A stretch of 64,000 nt of DNA from Thermocatellispora tengchongensis. GTDB taxonomy: Bacteria > Actinomycetota > Actinomycetes > Streptosporangiales > Streptosporangiaceae. The stretch spans positions 41,093 through 105,092 of the forward strand of contig NZ_JACHGN010000032.1 in the NCBI RefSeq assembly GCF_014202315.1. The letters are read 5' to 3'. Made by a program: the position numbers and the translations under genes. Of this stretch, positions 16,979 through 26,666 are shown in pieces; the first letter of the stretch is position 1; each line of letters opens with the position of its first letter. Below the pieces are notes generated by a model. It saw only the letters and a program-made list of their open reading frames with translations. It made no database searches and was not told where the DNA came from.

Positions 16979-18139
16979 ATGAAGGACACCACGGAGATCA
17001 AGGCCGCCCTAAGGGCGCAGCACATCGAGACGCCCTCGTGGGCGTACGGCAACTCGGGCACGCGCTTCAAGGTGTTCGCGCAGCGGGGCGTGCCGCGCGA
17101 CCCGTACGAGAAGCTGGCGGACGCGGCCCAGGTGCACAAGTACACCGGCGTGGCGCCCACTGTCGCCCTGCACATCCCCTGGGACAAGGTGGACGACTAC
17201 GCCGACCTGGCGCGTCATGCCCGTGAGCTGGGCGTGGGCATCGGCGCGATCAACTCCAACGTCTTCCAGGACGACGACTACATGCTCGGCAGCGTCACCA
17301 ACCCCGACCCGGCCGTGCGCCGCAAGGCCACCGACCACCTGCTGGAATGCGTGGACATCATGGACCAGACCGGGTCCGACACGCTCAAGCTGTGGTTCTC
17401 CGACGGCACCAACTACCCCGGCCAGGACGACATCCGCGCCCGCCAGGACCGCCTGGCCGAGGCGCTGGCCACCGTGTACGAGCGGCTGGGCGAGAACCAG
17501 CGGTTCCTGCTGGAGTACAAGCTGTTCGAGCCCGCGTTCTACACCACCGACGTGCCCGACTGGGGCACCGCGTACGCCCACTGCGTCAAGCTGGGGCCGA
17601 AGGCGCAGGTCGTGGTGGACACCGGGCACCACGCGCCGGGCACCAACATCGAGTTCATCGTGGCGTTCCTGCTGCGCGAGGGCAAGCTGGGCGGGTTCGA
17701 CTTCAACTCCCGCTTCTACGCCGACGACGACCTGATGGTGGGGGCGGCCGACCCGTTCCAGCTCTTCCGGATCATGTTCGAGGTCGTACGCGGCGGCGGG
17801 CTCGGCCCGCACGTGGCGTTCATGCTGGACCAGTGCCACAACATCGAGCCGAAGATCCCGGGCCAGATTCGGTCGGTGATGAACGTGCAGGAGGCCACGG
17901 CCAAGGCGCTGCTGGTCGACCAGGAGGCGCTGAGCGCCGCGCAGCAGGCCGGTGACGTGCTGGGCGCGAACGCCGTGTTCATGGACGCCTACAACACCGA
18001 CGTGCGCCCGCTGCTGGCGGAGCTGCGTACCGAGATGGGGCTGGCCGCCGACCCGATGGCGGCCTACCGCGACTCGGGATACCACGAGAAGATCGCCGCC
18101 GAGCGCGTCGGCGGCACGCAGGCGGGCTGGGGGGCCTGA
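16979..18139 (+). CDS. rhaI: L-rhamnose isomerase
   Basis: Converts L-rhamnose to L-rhamnulose. The 386-residue TIM-barrel protein belongs to the Pseudomonas-type RhaI family rather than the longer E. coli RhaA. Metal-binding and catalytic regions are visible: HIPWDKVDDY, the KLWFSDGTNYPGQDD block near 140, LEYKLFEP (metal Glu) near 180, DTGHHAPGTN near 215 and FDFNSRFYADDDLMVG near 240. AGGG four bases upstream serves the ATG. Its TGA overlaps the next ATG by one base, so aldolase translation is coupled. Confidence 0.94.
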   Translation: MKDTTEIKAALRAQHIETPSWAYGNSGTRFKVFAQRGVPRDPYEKLADAAQVHKYTGVAPTVALHIPWDKVDDYADLARHARELGVGIGAINSNVFQDDDYMLGSVTNPDPAVRRKATDHLLECVDIMDQTGSDTLKLWFSDGTNYPGQDDIRARQDRLAEALATVYERLGENQRFLLEYKLFEPAFYTTDVPDWGTAYAHCVKLGPKAQVVVDTGHHAPGTNIEFIVAFLLREGKLGGFDFNSRFYADDDLMVGAADPFQLFRIMFEVVRGGGLGPHVAFMLDQCHNIEPKIPGQIRSVMNVQEATAKALLVDQEALSAAQQAGDVLGANAVFMDAYNTDVRPLLAELRTEMGLAADPMAAYRDSGYHEKIAAERVGGTQAGWGA

Positions 18140-20169
18140 TGGACGTCAAGAAACTGCTCGAACGCTGTCACACGCTGGGCGCCGACCCGCGCAACACCAA
18201 CTACGCGGGCGGCAACGCCTCGGCGAAGGGGCTCGGCCTGGACCCGGTGACCGGGACCGACGTCGAGCTGATGTGGGTGAAGGGCTCCGGCGGCGACCTG
18301 GGCACGCTCACCGAGAGCGGCCTGGCCGTGCTCCGGCTGGACCGGCTGCGCGCGCTCACCCAGGTCTACCCGGGGGTCGAGCGCGAGGACGAGATGGTCG
18401 CGGCGTTCGACTACTGCCTGCACGGCCGCGGGGGAGCCGCGCCCAGCATCGACACGGCCATGCACGGCCTGGTCGAGGCCGCGCACGTGGACCACCTGCA
18501 CCCGGACGCCGGCATCGCCATCGCGACCGCCGAGGACGGCCCGGAGCTGACCCGGCGGATCTTCGGCGACCGGGTGCTGTGGGTGCCGTGGCGGCGGCCC
18601 GGTTTCCAGCTCGGCCTGGACATCGCGGCCATCAAGGCGGACAACCCGCAGGCCATCGGGGTCATCCTGGGCGGGCACGGCATCACCGCGTGGGGCGAGA
18701 CCTCCGAGGAGTGCCAGGCCAACTCCCTGGAGATCATCCGTACGGCGGAGCGCTACCTCGCCGAGCACGGCCGTCCCGACCCGTTCGGGGCGCGGGTGGC
18801 CGAGCCGCTGCCGCGGGAGGAGCGGCACGCCCGCGCCGCCGAGCTGTTCCCGGTGATCCGCGGCCTGTGCAGCACCGACGTGCGCCAGGTGGGCCACTAC
18901 AACGACGACCAGGTCGTGCTGGACTTCCTGGCCTGCGAGCGGCATCCCGAGCTGGCCGCGCTGGGCACGTCCTGCCCGGACCACTTCCTGCGTACGAAGG
19001 TCGCGCCGATGGTGCTCGACCTGCCCGCGGACGCCCCGCTGGACGAGGTGGTGGAGCGGCTCGGCGAGCTGCACGCCGCGTACCGCGAGGACTACCGCGC
19101 CTACTACGAGCGGCACGCCACCCCCGACTCCCCGCCGATGCGCGGGGCCGATCCGGCGATCGTGCTGGTCCCGGGCGTGGGCATGTTCTCCTTCGGCAAG
19201 GACAAGCAGACCGCGCGGGTCGCCGGCGAGTTCTACGTCAACGCGATCAACGTGATGCGCGGCGCCGAGTCGGTCTCCCGCTACCGGCCGATCGAGGAGT
19301 CGGAGAAGTTCCGCATCGAGTACTGGGAGCTGGAGGAGGCCAAGCTGCGCCGCATGCCGGCGCCCAAGCCCCTGGCGACCAGGATCGCCCTGGTCACCGG
19401 CGGCGGCTCGGGCATCGGCGCGGCGACCGCGCGCCGCCTCGCCGCCGAGGGCGCGTGCGTGGTCATCGCCGACCGCGACCTGGCCGGCGCCGAGAAGGTC
19501 GCCGCCGAGATCGGCGCCAAGGCGCTGCGCCCGGAGGACGTGGCCGTCGCGGTCGAGGTGGACGTGACCTCCGAGGAGCAGATCGCCGCCGCGGTACGCC
19601 GGGCGGTGCTGGCCTTCGGCGGCGTGGACCTGGTGGTCAACAACGCCGGCCTGTCGCTGTCGCGCTCGCTGCTGGAGACGACCGTGGCCGACTGGGACCT
19701 CCAGCACGACGTGATGGCCCGCGGCTCGTTCCTGGTCTCCCGCGAGTCCGCGCGGGTGATGATCGCGCAGGGCATGGGCGGCGACATCGTCTACATCGCC
19801 TCCAAGAACTCGGTGTTCGCCGGCCCGAACAACGTGGCGTACGGCGCGGCCAAGGCCGACCAGGCGCACCAGGTCCGCCTGCTCGCCGCCGAGCTGGGCG
19901 AGCACGGCATCCGGGTCAACGGCATCAACCCCGACGGGGTGGTACGCGGCTCGGGCATCTTCGCCTCCGGCTGGGGCGCCAACCGCGCCGCCGTGTACGG
20001 GGTCGAGGAGGAGAAGCTGGGCGAGTTCTACGCCCAGCGCACCCTGCTCAAGCGCGAGGTGCTCCCCGAGCACATCGCCACCGCGGTGTTCCTGGTCACC
20101 CAGCTCAGCCACACCACGGGCACGCACATCCCCGTGGACGCCGGCGTGGCCGCCGCCTTCCTGCGGTAA
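18139..20169 (+). CDS. rhaD: Bifunctional rhamnulose-1-phosphate aldolase / short-chain dehydrogenase
   Basis: A 676-residue fusion. The N-terminal class II aldolase domain (about 1-400) splits L-rhamnulose-1-phosphate into DHAP and L-lactaldehyde; visible are NYAGGNASAKG, HVDHLHPDAG (zinc histidines) and GGHGITAWG. The C-terminal SDR domain (about 413-676) has the NAD-binding TGGGSGIG, NNAG and catalytic YGAAKADQ (Tyr-x3-Lys). It probably oxidises or reduces the lactaldehyde as it forms. This matches the known RhaD-alcohol-dehydrogenase fusion family of Bacillus, Bacteroidetes and actinobacteria. The substrate requires a rhamnulokinase, which is not encoded in this cluster. Confidence 0.94.
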   Translation: MDVKKLLERCHTLGADPRNTNYAGGNASAKGLGLDPVTGTDVELMWVKGSGGDLGTLTESGLAVLRLDRLRALTQVYPGVEREDEMVAAFDYCLHGRGGAAPSIDTAMHGLVEAAHVDHLHPDAGIAIATAEDGPELTRRIFGDRVLWVPWRRPGFQLGLDIAAIKADNPQAIGVILGGHGITAWGETSEECQANSLEIIRTAERYLAEHGRPDPFGARVAEPLPREERHARAAELFPVIRGLCSTDVRQVGHYNDDQVVLDFLACERHPELAALGTSCPDHFLRTKVAPMVLDLPADAPLDEVVERLGELHAAYREDYRAYYERHATPDSPPMRGADPAIVLVPGVGMFSFGKDKQTARVAGEFYVNAINVMRGAESVSRYRPIEESEKFRIEYWELEEAKLRRMPAPKPLATRIALVTGGGSGIGAATARRLAAEGACVVIADRDLAGAEKVAAEIGAKALRPEDVAVAVEVDVTSEEQIAAAVRRAVLAFGGVDLVVNNAGLSLSRSLLETTVADWDLQHDVMARGSFLVSRESARVMIAQGMGGDIVYIASKNSVFAGPNNVAYGAAKADQAHQVRLLAAELGEHGIRVNGINPDGVVRGSGIFASGWGANRAAVYGVEEEKLGEFYAQRTLLKREVLPEHIATAVFLVTQLSHTTGTHIPVDAGVAAAFLR

Positions 20170-20178
20170 CCCCGATCC

Positions 20179-20219
20179 GGCGGCGCCGCCCGGGTTCCTG
20201 CCACCCGGGCGGCGCCGCC
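20179..20219 (+). terminator. Perfect 16-bp stem-loop after the rhamnose catabolic operon
   Basis: The arms at 20179-20194 and 20204-20219 are exact 16-bp complements around a 9-nt loop, starting 10 bp after the aldolase stop. No U-tract follows, as is common for actinobacterial terminators. Confidence 0.75.
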
Positions 20220-20245
20220 GCGCGCCCGAGACGACCGGGGGCGAC

Positions 20246-20279
20246 GCCCGCGCGCGAGGTTCGCGCGCGGGCTTTCGTC
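20246..20279 (+). terminator. Second stem-loop terminator with short T-run
   Basis: GCCCGCGCGCGA (20246-20257) and TCGCGCGCGGGC (20261-20272) form a perfect 12-bp stem with a 3-nt loop, followed by TTTCGTC. With the preceding hairpin it should insulate the transporter operon. Confidence 0.75.
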
Positions 20280-20361
20280 ATGTCCGGGCCAGGCTTCGGT
20301 AAAGGGTTCTGACAGGGCGACCTTGCCCGTGTAACGCTCTGGAAACGGCGGATTGACTCCA

Positions 20362-20391
20362 TTGACACCTGGCGAGGGCGCGGCTTAGCGT
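20362..20391 (+). promoter_or_regulatory. Promoter of the rhamnose transporter operon
   Basis: TTGACA (20362-20367), an 18-bp spacer and TAGCGT (20386-20391): the same arrangement as the promoter at 16524. Confidence 0.75.
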
Positions 20392-20404
20392 GCTCAGGAA
20401 CGTA

Positions 20405-20418
20405 TTAAAACGTTTTTG
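20405..20418 (+). promoter_or_regulatory. LacI-family operator of the rhamnose transporter operon
   Basis: AAAACGTTTT (20407-20416), extended to TTAAAACGTTTTT, lies 15 bp after the -10 box and 16 bp before the GTG start of the ATPase gene. Confidence 0.8.
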
Positions 20419-20432
20419 AAGCCGGAGTGCTC

Positions 20433-21944
20433 GTGAGCGAAACCGGGGCGTCGCGTCCCATAATCGCGCTCAAAGATGTGACCAAGTCGTTCGGTGCGGT
20501 GAGCGCGCTGCGCGGTGTGTCCCTTGAGCTGTACGCCGGGGAGGCGCACGCCCTCGCCGGGGAGAACGGCGCGGGCAAGTCCACCCTCGTCAAGACCCTC
20601 GCCGGGGTGCACCGGCCCGACTCGGGCACGGTGCTGCTGCACGGCGAGCCGGTGGTCTTCCACGGCCCGGCCGACGCGCAGGCGGCCGGCGTCGCGGTGA
20701 TCTACCAGGAGCCGACCCTGTTCCCCGACCTGTCGGTGGCCGAGAACATCTTCATGGGACGCCAGCCGCGCGCCGGGCTGGGGCGGATCGACCGGCGGGC
20801 GATGCGGGCCGAGACGGCGGCGCTGTTCCAGCGGCTGGGCGTCGGGCTCGCGCCCGACCAGCCCGCGCGCGGGCTGTCGATCGCCGACCAGCAGCTCGTG
20901 GAGATCGCCAAGGCGCTGTCCCGCGACGCCAGAGTGCTGATCATGGACGAGCCGACCGCGGCGCTGTCCGGCAACGAGGTGGACCGGTTGTTCGGGGTCG
21001 TCGAAGCGCTTCGTGCGCAGGGATGCGCGGTGCTGTTCATCTCGCACCGGCTCGATGAGATCTTCCGGCTGTGCCAGCGCGTCACCACCCTGCGCGACGG
21101 CGCCTGGATCGCCAGCGAGCCGGTCGAGGGCCTGACGCACGACGACCTGATCCGCCGCATGGTGGGCCGCGAGCTGGACGCGCTCTACCCCAAGCAGGAC
21201 ACCACGCCCGGCGAGGTGGCGCTGAAGGTGGAGCGGCTGACCAGGGAGGGCGTGTTCACCGACGTGTCCTTCGAGGTGCGCCGGGGCGAGATCGCCGCGC
21301 TGGCCGGGCTGGTCGGCGCCGGACGCAGCGAGGTGGCGCGGGCGATCTTCGGCATCGACCGGTTCGACGCCGGCAAGGTGACCGTGAACGGCAGGGAGCT
21401 GCCGCCCGGCTCGCCGACCGCCGCCATGGGCGCCGGGCTCGCGCTGGTCCCGGAGGACCGGCGCCAGCAGGGGCTGGTCATGGACATGTCCATCGAGCGC
21501 AACATCGGCCTCACCGGGCTGGCCGCGCTGCGGCGCGGCCCGGTGATCTCCCGCGCCGCCGAGCGCGACCGGGCCCGCGACTGGGCACTGAAGCTCAGGC
21601 TCAAGTTCGCCCGGCTCAACGACGGCGTGGGGGTGCTGTCCGGCGGCAACCAGCAGAAGGTGGTGCTGGCCAAGTGGCTGGCCATCGGCCCCTCGGTGCT
21701 GATCGTGGACGAGCCCACCCGGGGCATCGACGTCGGCACCAAGGCCGAGGTGCACCGGCTGCTGTCGGAGCTGGCCGGGCAGGGCATGGCGGTGCTGATG
21801 ATCTCCTCCGACCTGCCCGAGGTGCTCGGCATGGCGGACCGGGTGCTGGTCATGCACGAGGGCCGGATCACCGCCGAGATCCCCAGGGAACGGGCCACCG
21901 AGGAGAGCGTGATGGCCGCCGCGACCGGAAGGGCCGCCGCATGA
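20433..21944 (+). CDS. rhaT: Rhamnose ABC importer, ATP-binding protein (CUT2)
   Basis: Energises sugar import. The 503-residue protein has two ABC domains in tandem, as in RbsA/MglA/RhaT. The first has GENGAGKST near 43, [15 protein letters not shown] as signature region and [10 protein letters not shown] near 170. The second has a degenerate Walker A (GLVGAGRSE) near 292, signature [15 protein letters not shown] near 403 and [13 protein letters not shown] near 426. The weak second Walker A is usual in this family. I chose GTG 20433 because GGAG lies 5 nt upstream. Rhamnose specificity is inferred from the shared operator and neighbours. It overlaps the next gene by ATGA. Confidence 0.92.
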   Translation: MSETGASRPIIALKDVTKSFGAVSALRGVSLELYAGEAHALAGENGAGKSTLVKTLAGVHRPDSGTVLLHGEPVVFHGPADAQAAGVAVIYQEPTLFPDLSVAENIFMGRQPRAGLGRIDRRAMRAETAALFQRLGVGLAPDQPARGLSIADQQLVEIAKALSRDARVLIMDEPTAALSGNEVDRLFGVVEALRAQGCAVLFISHRLDEIFRLCQRVTTLRDGAWIASEPVEGLTHDDLIRRMVGRELDALYPKQDTTPGEVALKVERLTREGVFTDVSFEVRRGEIAALAGLVGAGRSEVARAIFGIDRFDAGKVTVNGRELPPGSPTAAMGAGLALVPEDRRQQGLVMDMSIERNIGLTGLAALRRGPVISRAAERDRARDWALKLRLKFARLNDGVGVLSGGNQQKVVLAKWLAIGPSVLIVDEPTRGIDVGTKAEVHRLLSELAGQGMAVLMISSDLPEVLGMADRVLVMHEGRITAEIPRERATEESVMAAATGRAAA

Positions 21945-22987
21945 GCGTCGTGGACGGCAAGGCGCCGCAGGCCGCCGGCGTCCCGGAGCGCAGTGGCGCG
22001 CGCACGATCGTGGACACGGTCTTCCGCGCCCGCGAGCTGAGCATCGTGGCGGCCCTGGCCGTGCTGATCGGGGTGACCGCCGCGGCCAACTCCAACTTCC
22101 TGTCCGGCCAGGGCGTCACCGACATCCTGCTGAACACCTCGATCCTGGCCCTGCTCGCCGTCGGCCAGTCGGTGGTGGTCATCACCAGGAACATCGACCT
22201 GTCGGTCGGCTCGGTGGTGGGCCTGGTGGCCTTCGTCACCGGCGACTTCCTGGCCTCCGGCGGCAGCATGCCGCTGGGCATCCTGATCGGCGTGGCCATC
22301 GGCGCGGCGTGCGGGGTGGTCAACGGCCTGCTGGTCAGCTTCCTGCGGGTGCCCGCGCTGGTGGTGACGCTGGGCACGCTCTACGTCGTCCAGGGCCTGG
22401 ACCACTACATCGCGCACGGCCGCCAGATCAACGCGGTGGACCTGCCGCCCGCGATGCTCGCGCTGGGCAACGAGGGGGTGCTCGGCGTGCCGTACCTCCC
22501 GCTCATCGCGGTCGTGATCATGCTCGCGGTCGGCTACTACCTGCGGTCCTACCCCTCGGGCCGGGAGTTCTACGCGATCGGCTCCAGCCCCGAGGCCGCG
22601 CGGCTGGCCGGCGTGCCGGTACGCCGGCGCATCCTGGCGGCGTACCTGCTGAGCGGGGCGCTGGCCGGGCTCGGCGGGGTGCTGTGGCTGGCCAGGTTCG
22701 GCACCGTCATCGCCGACTCGGCGCAGGGCTGGGAGCTGACCGTGGTCAGCGCGGTCGTCGTGGGCGGCGTCGCGATCACCGGCGGCGTCGGCTCGGTGTA
22801 CGGCGCGGTGCTCGGCGCGCTGCTCCTCACCACGATCGGCAGCGCCCTGGTGGTGCTGCGGGTCAACCCCTTCTGGCAGCAGGCCGTGACCGGCGCGCTG
22901 CTCCTGCTGGCGATCAGCGTCGACCGCGTGCTCGCCCTGCGCGTCGCGCGGCTGCTGCGAAAGAGGAACGTCCGCCATGGCTCCTGA
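21941..22987 (+). CDS. rhaP: Rhamnose ABC importer, permease 1 (CUT2)
   Basis: A 348-residue inner-membrane permease of the RbsC/BPD_transp_2 family with about nine hydrophobic segments. Family motifs include [15 protein letters not shown] near 95, the [22 protein letters not shown] coupling loop near 220 and [21 protein letters not shown] near 270. It pairs with the second permease to form the channel. Its start overlaps the ATPase stop (ATGA) and its end overlaps the next start by 11 bp, so the subunits are tightly coupled. Confidence 0.92.
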   Translation: MSVVDGKAPQAAGVPERSGARTIVDTVFRARELSIVAALAVLIGVTAAANSNFLSGQGVTDILLNTSILALLAVGQSVVVITRNIDLSVGSVVGLVAFVTGDFLASGGSMPLGILIGVAIGAACGVVNGLLVSFLRVPALVVTLGTLYVVQGLDHYIAHGRQINAVDLPPAMLALGNEGVLGVPYLPLIAVVIMLAVGYYLRSYPSGREFYAIGSSPEAARLAGVPVRRRILAAYLLSGALAGLGGVLWLARFGTVIADSAQGWELTVVSAVVVGGVAITGGVGSVYGAVLGALLLTTIGSALVVLRVNPFWQQAVTGALLLLAISVDRVLALRVARLLRKRNVRHGS

Positions 22988-23996
22988 CACCGCCTCCGAC
23001 ATCCCCGTGCGGCCGGCCGGCGAGGCGCGCGGCGGCCTGGGCCGCTTCCTGCGCTGGGACGTGCTGGTCACCGCGCTGCTGATCGCGGTCTTCCTGGCCG
23101 GCTCGGCCGGCAGCGACGGCTTCGCCACCATCGACAACCTGTCCTTCGCGCTCGGCGACCTGGGCGAGATCGCCCTGATCGCGCTGGCCATGACCATGCT
23201 AGTGGTCGCGGCCGAGGTGGACCTGTCGGTGGCCTCGGTGCTCGGCCTGTCCAGCGCGCTGATCGGCGCGCTGTGGGACGGCGGCTGGGCGATCGAGGCG
23301 ATCATCCCGCTGGTCGTCGTGGTCGGCATGGTGTGCGGACTGATCAACGGCCTGCTGGTGACCCGGCTCGGGCTGCCGTCGCTCGCGGTCACGATCGGCA
23401 CGCTGGCGCTGTATCGCGGCCTGGCGTACGTCGTGCTCGGCGACAAGGCCGTGGCCGAGTTCCCCGCGAACTACGTCTCGCTGGCCGTGGACGACGTGCC
23501 CGGCACCCCGATCCCGTACCCCGTCGCGCTGTTCGCGGTGCTGGCGGTCATCACCGGGATCGTGCTGCACGCGACCGGCTTCGGCCGCTCGCTGTTCGCG
23601 ATCGGCGCGCAGGAGGAGGCCGCGTTCTTCGCCGGCATCCGGGTCAAGCGGATCAAGCTGCTGCTGTTCGTGCTGTCGGGCACGGTCGCGGCGTTCGCCG
23701 GGGTGGTGTTCACCCTCAGGTACGGCAGCGCCCGCGCCGACAACGGCATGGGCATCGAGCTGGCCGTGATCGCGGCCGTGCTGCTCGGCGGCGTGGACTT
23801 CGACGGCGGCAAGGGCACCCTCGGCGGCGTGATCGCCGGTGTGCTCCTCATCGGCCTGCTGCGCAACCTGCTCATGCTGAACGACGTGGCCACCGAGATC
23901 CAGTCGATCGTCACCGGCCTGCTCCTGATCATCTCGGTGCTCACCCCGCGACTGGCGGCCATCGTGCGACAACGACGCCGCGCCCCGGCCCTGTAA
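22977..23996 (+). CDS. rhaQ: Rhamnose ABC importer, permease 2 (CUT2)
   Basis: A 339-residue RbsC-type permease, paralogous to the preceding gene, as in rhizobial RhaP/RhaQ pairs. Motifs include AEVDLSVASVLGLSSALIG near 78, LPSLAVTIGTLALYRG, GIRVKRIKLLLFVLSG near 225 and LLGGVDFDGGKGTLGGVIAGVLL near 275. GAGGAA upstream serves the ATG. The next gene encodes the binding protein after 28 bp. Confidence 0.92.
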   Translation: MAPDTASDIPVRPAGEARGGLGRFLRWDVLVTALLIAVFLAGSAGSDGFATIDNLSFALGDLGEIALIALAMTMLVVAAEVDLSVASVLGLSSALIGALWDGGWAIEAIIPLVVVVGMVCGLINGLLVTRLGLPSLAVTIGTLALYRGLAYVVLGDKAVAEFPANYVSLAVDDVPGTPIPYPVALFAVLAVITGIVLHATGFGRSLFAIGAQEEAAFFAGIRVKRIKLLLFVLSGTVAAFAGVVFTLRYGSARADNGMGIELAVIAAVLLGGVDFDGGKGTLGGVIAGVLLIGLLRNLLMLNDVATEIQSIVTGLLLIISVLTPRLAAIVRQRRRAPAL

Positions 23997-24024
23997 CAAC
24001 GCCCCTAACCGAAGGAAACCACTC

Positions 24025-25116
24025 ATGGTGATCAGCATCGCGAGGCGGTTCGCGTCCACCGTCGCCGTCACCAGCCTGCTGGCCCTGGGCCTCGCCGCCT
24101 GCGGCGGCGGGACCACCAAGGACTCCGCCAGCAGCTCCGCCGCACCCGCCCCCGCCGAGTCGGCGGCGGCCAGCGCCAACCCCAACGCCCCCCTCAAGGA
24201 GGGCCTGAAGCTGGCCTTCCTCCCCAAGCAGATCAACAACCCCTACGAGACGATCGTCGACAACGCCGGCATCGAGGCGGCCAAGGAGTTCAAGGGCGAG
24301 GCCAAGGAGGTCGGGCCGTCCGACGCCTCGGCGTCCTCGCAGATCTCCTACATCAACACGCTGATCCAGCAGAACCAGGACGCCATCCTGATCGCGGCCA
24401 ACGACGCCAACGCGGTGTGCGGCCCGCTGAAGCAGGCGATGGCCAAGGGCATCAAGATCGTCTCCTACGACTCGGACGCGGCCAAGGACTGCCGCGACAT
24501 CTTCATCAACCAGGCCAGCTCCGAGGAGGTCGGGCGCAGCCAGGTCAAGCTGCTGGCCGAGATGATCGACTACAAGGGCGAGATCGCGATCCTGTCCGCC
24601 ACCGCGAACGCGACCAACCAGAACACCTGGATCGAGTTCATGAAGGACGAGCTCGCCAAGCCCGAGTACAAGGACATGAAGCTGGTCAAGGTCGCCTACG
24701 GGGACGACGACGACCAGAAGTCCTTCCAGGAGACCCAGGGCCTGCTGCAGGCGTACCCGAACCTGAAGGGCATCATCTCGCCCACCACGGTCGGCATCTC
24801 GGCGGCGGCGCGCTACATCTCCGGCTCCAAGTACAAGGGCGAGATCACGCTGACCGGCCTGGGCACGCCGAACCAGATGCGGCAGTTCATCAAGGACGGC
24901 ACCGTGCAGAAGTTCGCGCTGTGGAACCCCAAGGACCTCGGCTACCTGGCCGCGTACGCCGCCGCCGCGCTCGCCTCCGGCCAGATCACCGGCGCCGAGG
25001 GCGAGACGTTCAAGGCGGGCAAGCTCGGCGAGCGCACCATCGGCAAGGACGGCGAGGTCATCCTCGGCCCGCCGTTCACCTTCGACTCCGGCAACATCGA
25101 CCAGTTCGACTTCTAG
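24025..25116 (+). CDS. rhaS: Rhamnose ABC importer, substrate-binding lipoprotein (CUT2)
   Basis: Captures the sugar outside the membrane and delivers it to the permeases. The 363-residue protein has a lipoprotein signal with lipobox LAAC at 23-26, a Ser/Ala/Pro linker to about 55, and then a Peripla_BP_4 (RbsB/RhaS-like) fold with KQINNPYETIVDNAGIEAAKEF at its start. GAAGGAAACC precedes the ATG. Rhamnose specificity is inferred from the operon. The next gene follows 31 bp later. Confidence 0.92.
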   Translation: MVISIARRFASTVAVTSLLALGLAACGGGTTKDSASSSAAPAPAESAAASANPNAPLKEGLKLAFLPKQINNPYETIVDNAGIEAAKEFKGEAKEVGPSDASASSQISYINTLIQQNQDAILIAANDANAVCGPLKQAMAKGIKIVSYDSDAAKDCRDIFINQASSEEVGRSQVKLLAEMIDYKGEIAILSATANATNQNTWIEFMKDELAKPEYKDMKLVKVAYGDDDDQKSFQETQGLLQAYPNLKGIISPTTVGISAAARYISGSKYKGEITLTGLGTPNQMRQFIKDGTVQKFALWNPKDLGYLAAYAAAALASGQITGAEGETFKAGKLGERTIGKDGEVILGPPFTFDSGNIDQFDF

Positions 25117-25147
25117 ACCCCGGGCCGTTCGCTGGGAGGACATCCGC

Positions 25148-26581
25148 ATGACCACCGCCGTAACCCCTCGCCTCGACAGGATCACCGCGCCGCGGACCAA
25201 GGTCGGCCTCGTCGCGGGCGGACTGGGCGCGTACTGGCCGCAGTTCCCCGACCTGCTCCCGCAGCTCCAGCGGTCGGCGGAGCGGGTGTCGGAGCGGATG
25301 AACGCCCTCGGCTGCGAGGTCGTGGACGTCGGGTTCATCTCCGACGCCCAGGAGGGGGCCAGGGCCGCCGAGCGGCTGCGCGAGGCCGGCTGCGACATCA
25401 TCGTCGGCTTCCTGACCACCTACATGACCGCGAACATGCTGCTGCCGGTGGCCCAGCGCAGCGGCGCGCCCGTACTGCTGATCAACCTGCAGCCGAGCGA
25501 GTCGATGGACCACGCCACCTTCGACACCGGGCAGTGGCTGGCCTACTGCGGCGCCTGCCCGCTGCCGGAGATGGCCAACGCCTTCACCCGCGCCGGCATC
25601 CCGTTCCGCTCGGTCTCCGGCTACCTGGAGGACGGGCGGGCCTGGGCCAAGATCGGGCGCTGGGTGAAGGCGGCGGGCGTACGGGCCGCGCTGCGCCGGG
25701 GGCGGCACGGCCTGATGGGCCACCTGTACCCGGGCATGCTCGACGTCTCCACCGACCTCACCCTGGTCTCGGCCAACTTCGGCGGGCACGTCGAGGTGCT
25801 GGAGTTCGACGACCTGCGGGTGCGGGTGAACCAGGTCGGCGACGATGAGGTCAAGGCGCGGATGGACCTGGCCAGGGACGTCTTCACCCTGGACGACTCG
25901 GTGGACGAGGAGGACTTCGCCTGGGCCGCGCGCGTCTCGGCCGGCCTGGACCGGCTGGTTGCGGACTTCGAGCTGGACAGCCTCGCGTACTACCACCGCG
26001 GGCTGGAGGGCGAGATCCACGAGCGGCTGGGCGCCGGCATGATCCTGGGCGCCTCGCTGCTCACCGCCCGCGGCGTGCCCGCCGCCGGGGAGTACGAGCT
26101 GCGCACCTCGCTGGCCATGCTGATCATGGACCGGCTGGGCGGCGGCGGCTCGTTCACCGAGCTGCAGGCGCTCGACTTCGGCCGCGGCCACGTCGAGATG
26201 GGCCACGACGGCCCGGCCCACCTCGCCATCAGCTCCAAGCGGCCCCTGCTGCGCGGGCTCGGCGTCTACCACGGCAAGCGCGGCTGGGGCGTGTCGGTGG
26301 AGTTCGACGTGGCGCACGGCCCGGTCACCGCGTTCGGCCTGATCCAGAAGCGCGACGGCCGCTTCGGCTTCGTCGCCTCCGAGGGCGAGGTCGTGGACGG
26401 GCCGCTGCTGCAGATCGGCAACACCACCAGCCGGGTCGACTTCGGCATGGACCCGGGGGAGTGGACCGACGCCTGGAGCGCCACCGGCATCTCCCACCAC
26501 TGGGCCCTGGGCACCGGTCACCGCATCGCCGAGCTGCAGGCCGTGGCCGACCTGCTGGAGGTCGATCTGGTCCGGGTGTGA
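25148..26581 (+). CDS. L-arabinose/L-fucose isomerase-like protein
   Basis: A 477-residue protein of the arabinose/fucose isomerase superfamily. Typical features are VGLVAGGLGAYWPQFPDLLPQL at the start, FLTTYMTANMLLPVAQRSG near 90, a probable metal Glu in YHRGLEGEIHERLGAG near 290 and TELQALDFGRGHVEMGHDGPAH with candidate metal ligands near 350. Rhamnose isomerase is already encoded upstream, so this enzyme may serve a second pentose or deoxysugar carried by the same importer. The substrate is unknown. GGGAGGA precedes the ATG. It is the last gene of the transporter operon and is followed by a tandem repeat and a hairpin. Confidence 0.8.
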   Translation: MTTAVTPRLDRITAPRTKVGLVAGGLGAYWPQFPDLLPQLQRSAERVSERMNALGCEVVDVGFISDAQEGARAAERLREAGCDIIVGFLTTYMTANMLLPVAQRSGAPVLLINLQPSESMDHATFDTGQWLAYCGACPLPEMANAFTRAGIPFRSVSGYLEDGRAWAKIGRWVKAAGVRAALRRGRHGLMGHLYPGMLDVSTDLTLVSANFGGHVEVLEFDDLRVRVNQVGDDEVKARMDLARDVFTLDDSVDEEDFAWAARVSAGLDRLVADFELDSLAYYHRGLEGEIHERLGAGMILGASLLTARGVPAAGEYELRTSLAMLIMDRLGGGGSFTELQALDFGRGHVEMGHDGPAHLAISSKRPLLRGLGVYHGKRGWGVSVEFDVAHGPVTAFGLIQKRDGRFGFVASEGEVVDGPLLQIGNTTSRVDFGMDPGEWTDAWSATGISHHWALGTGHRIAELQAVADLLEVDLVRV

Positions 26582-26663
26582 CGCGAGTGGGACGCGTGTG
26601 TGACCCGCGTGGGACCCGTGTGTAAGACGCGTGGGACGGGCGTGTGAGACAGGTGTGAGACGC
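26576..26663. repeat. Four-unit 22-bp degenerate tandem repeat across a stop codon
   Basis: Four 22-bp units (26576, 26598, 26620, 26642) share the pattern GTGTGA-x5-GTGGGAC. The first unit contains the stop codon of the isomerase-like gene, so the repeat grew from its 3' end. Confidence 0.7.
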
Positions 26664-26666
26664 GGT

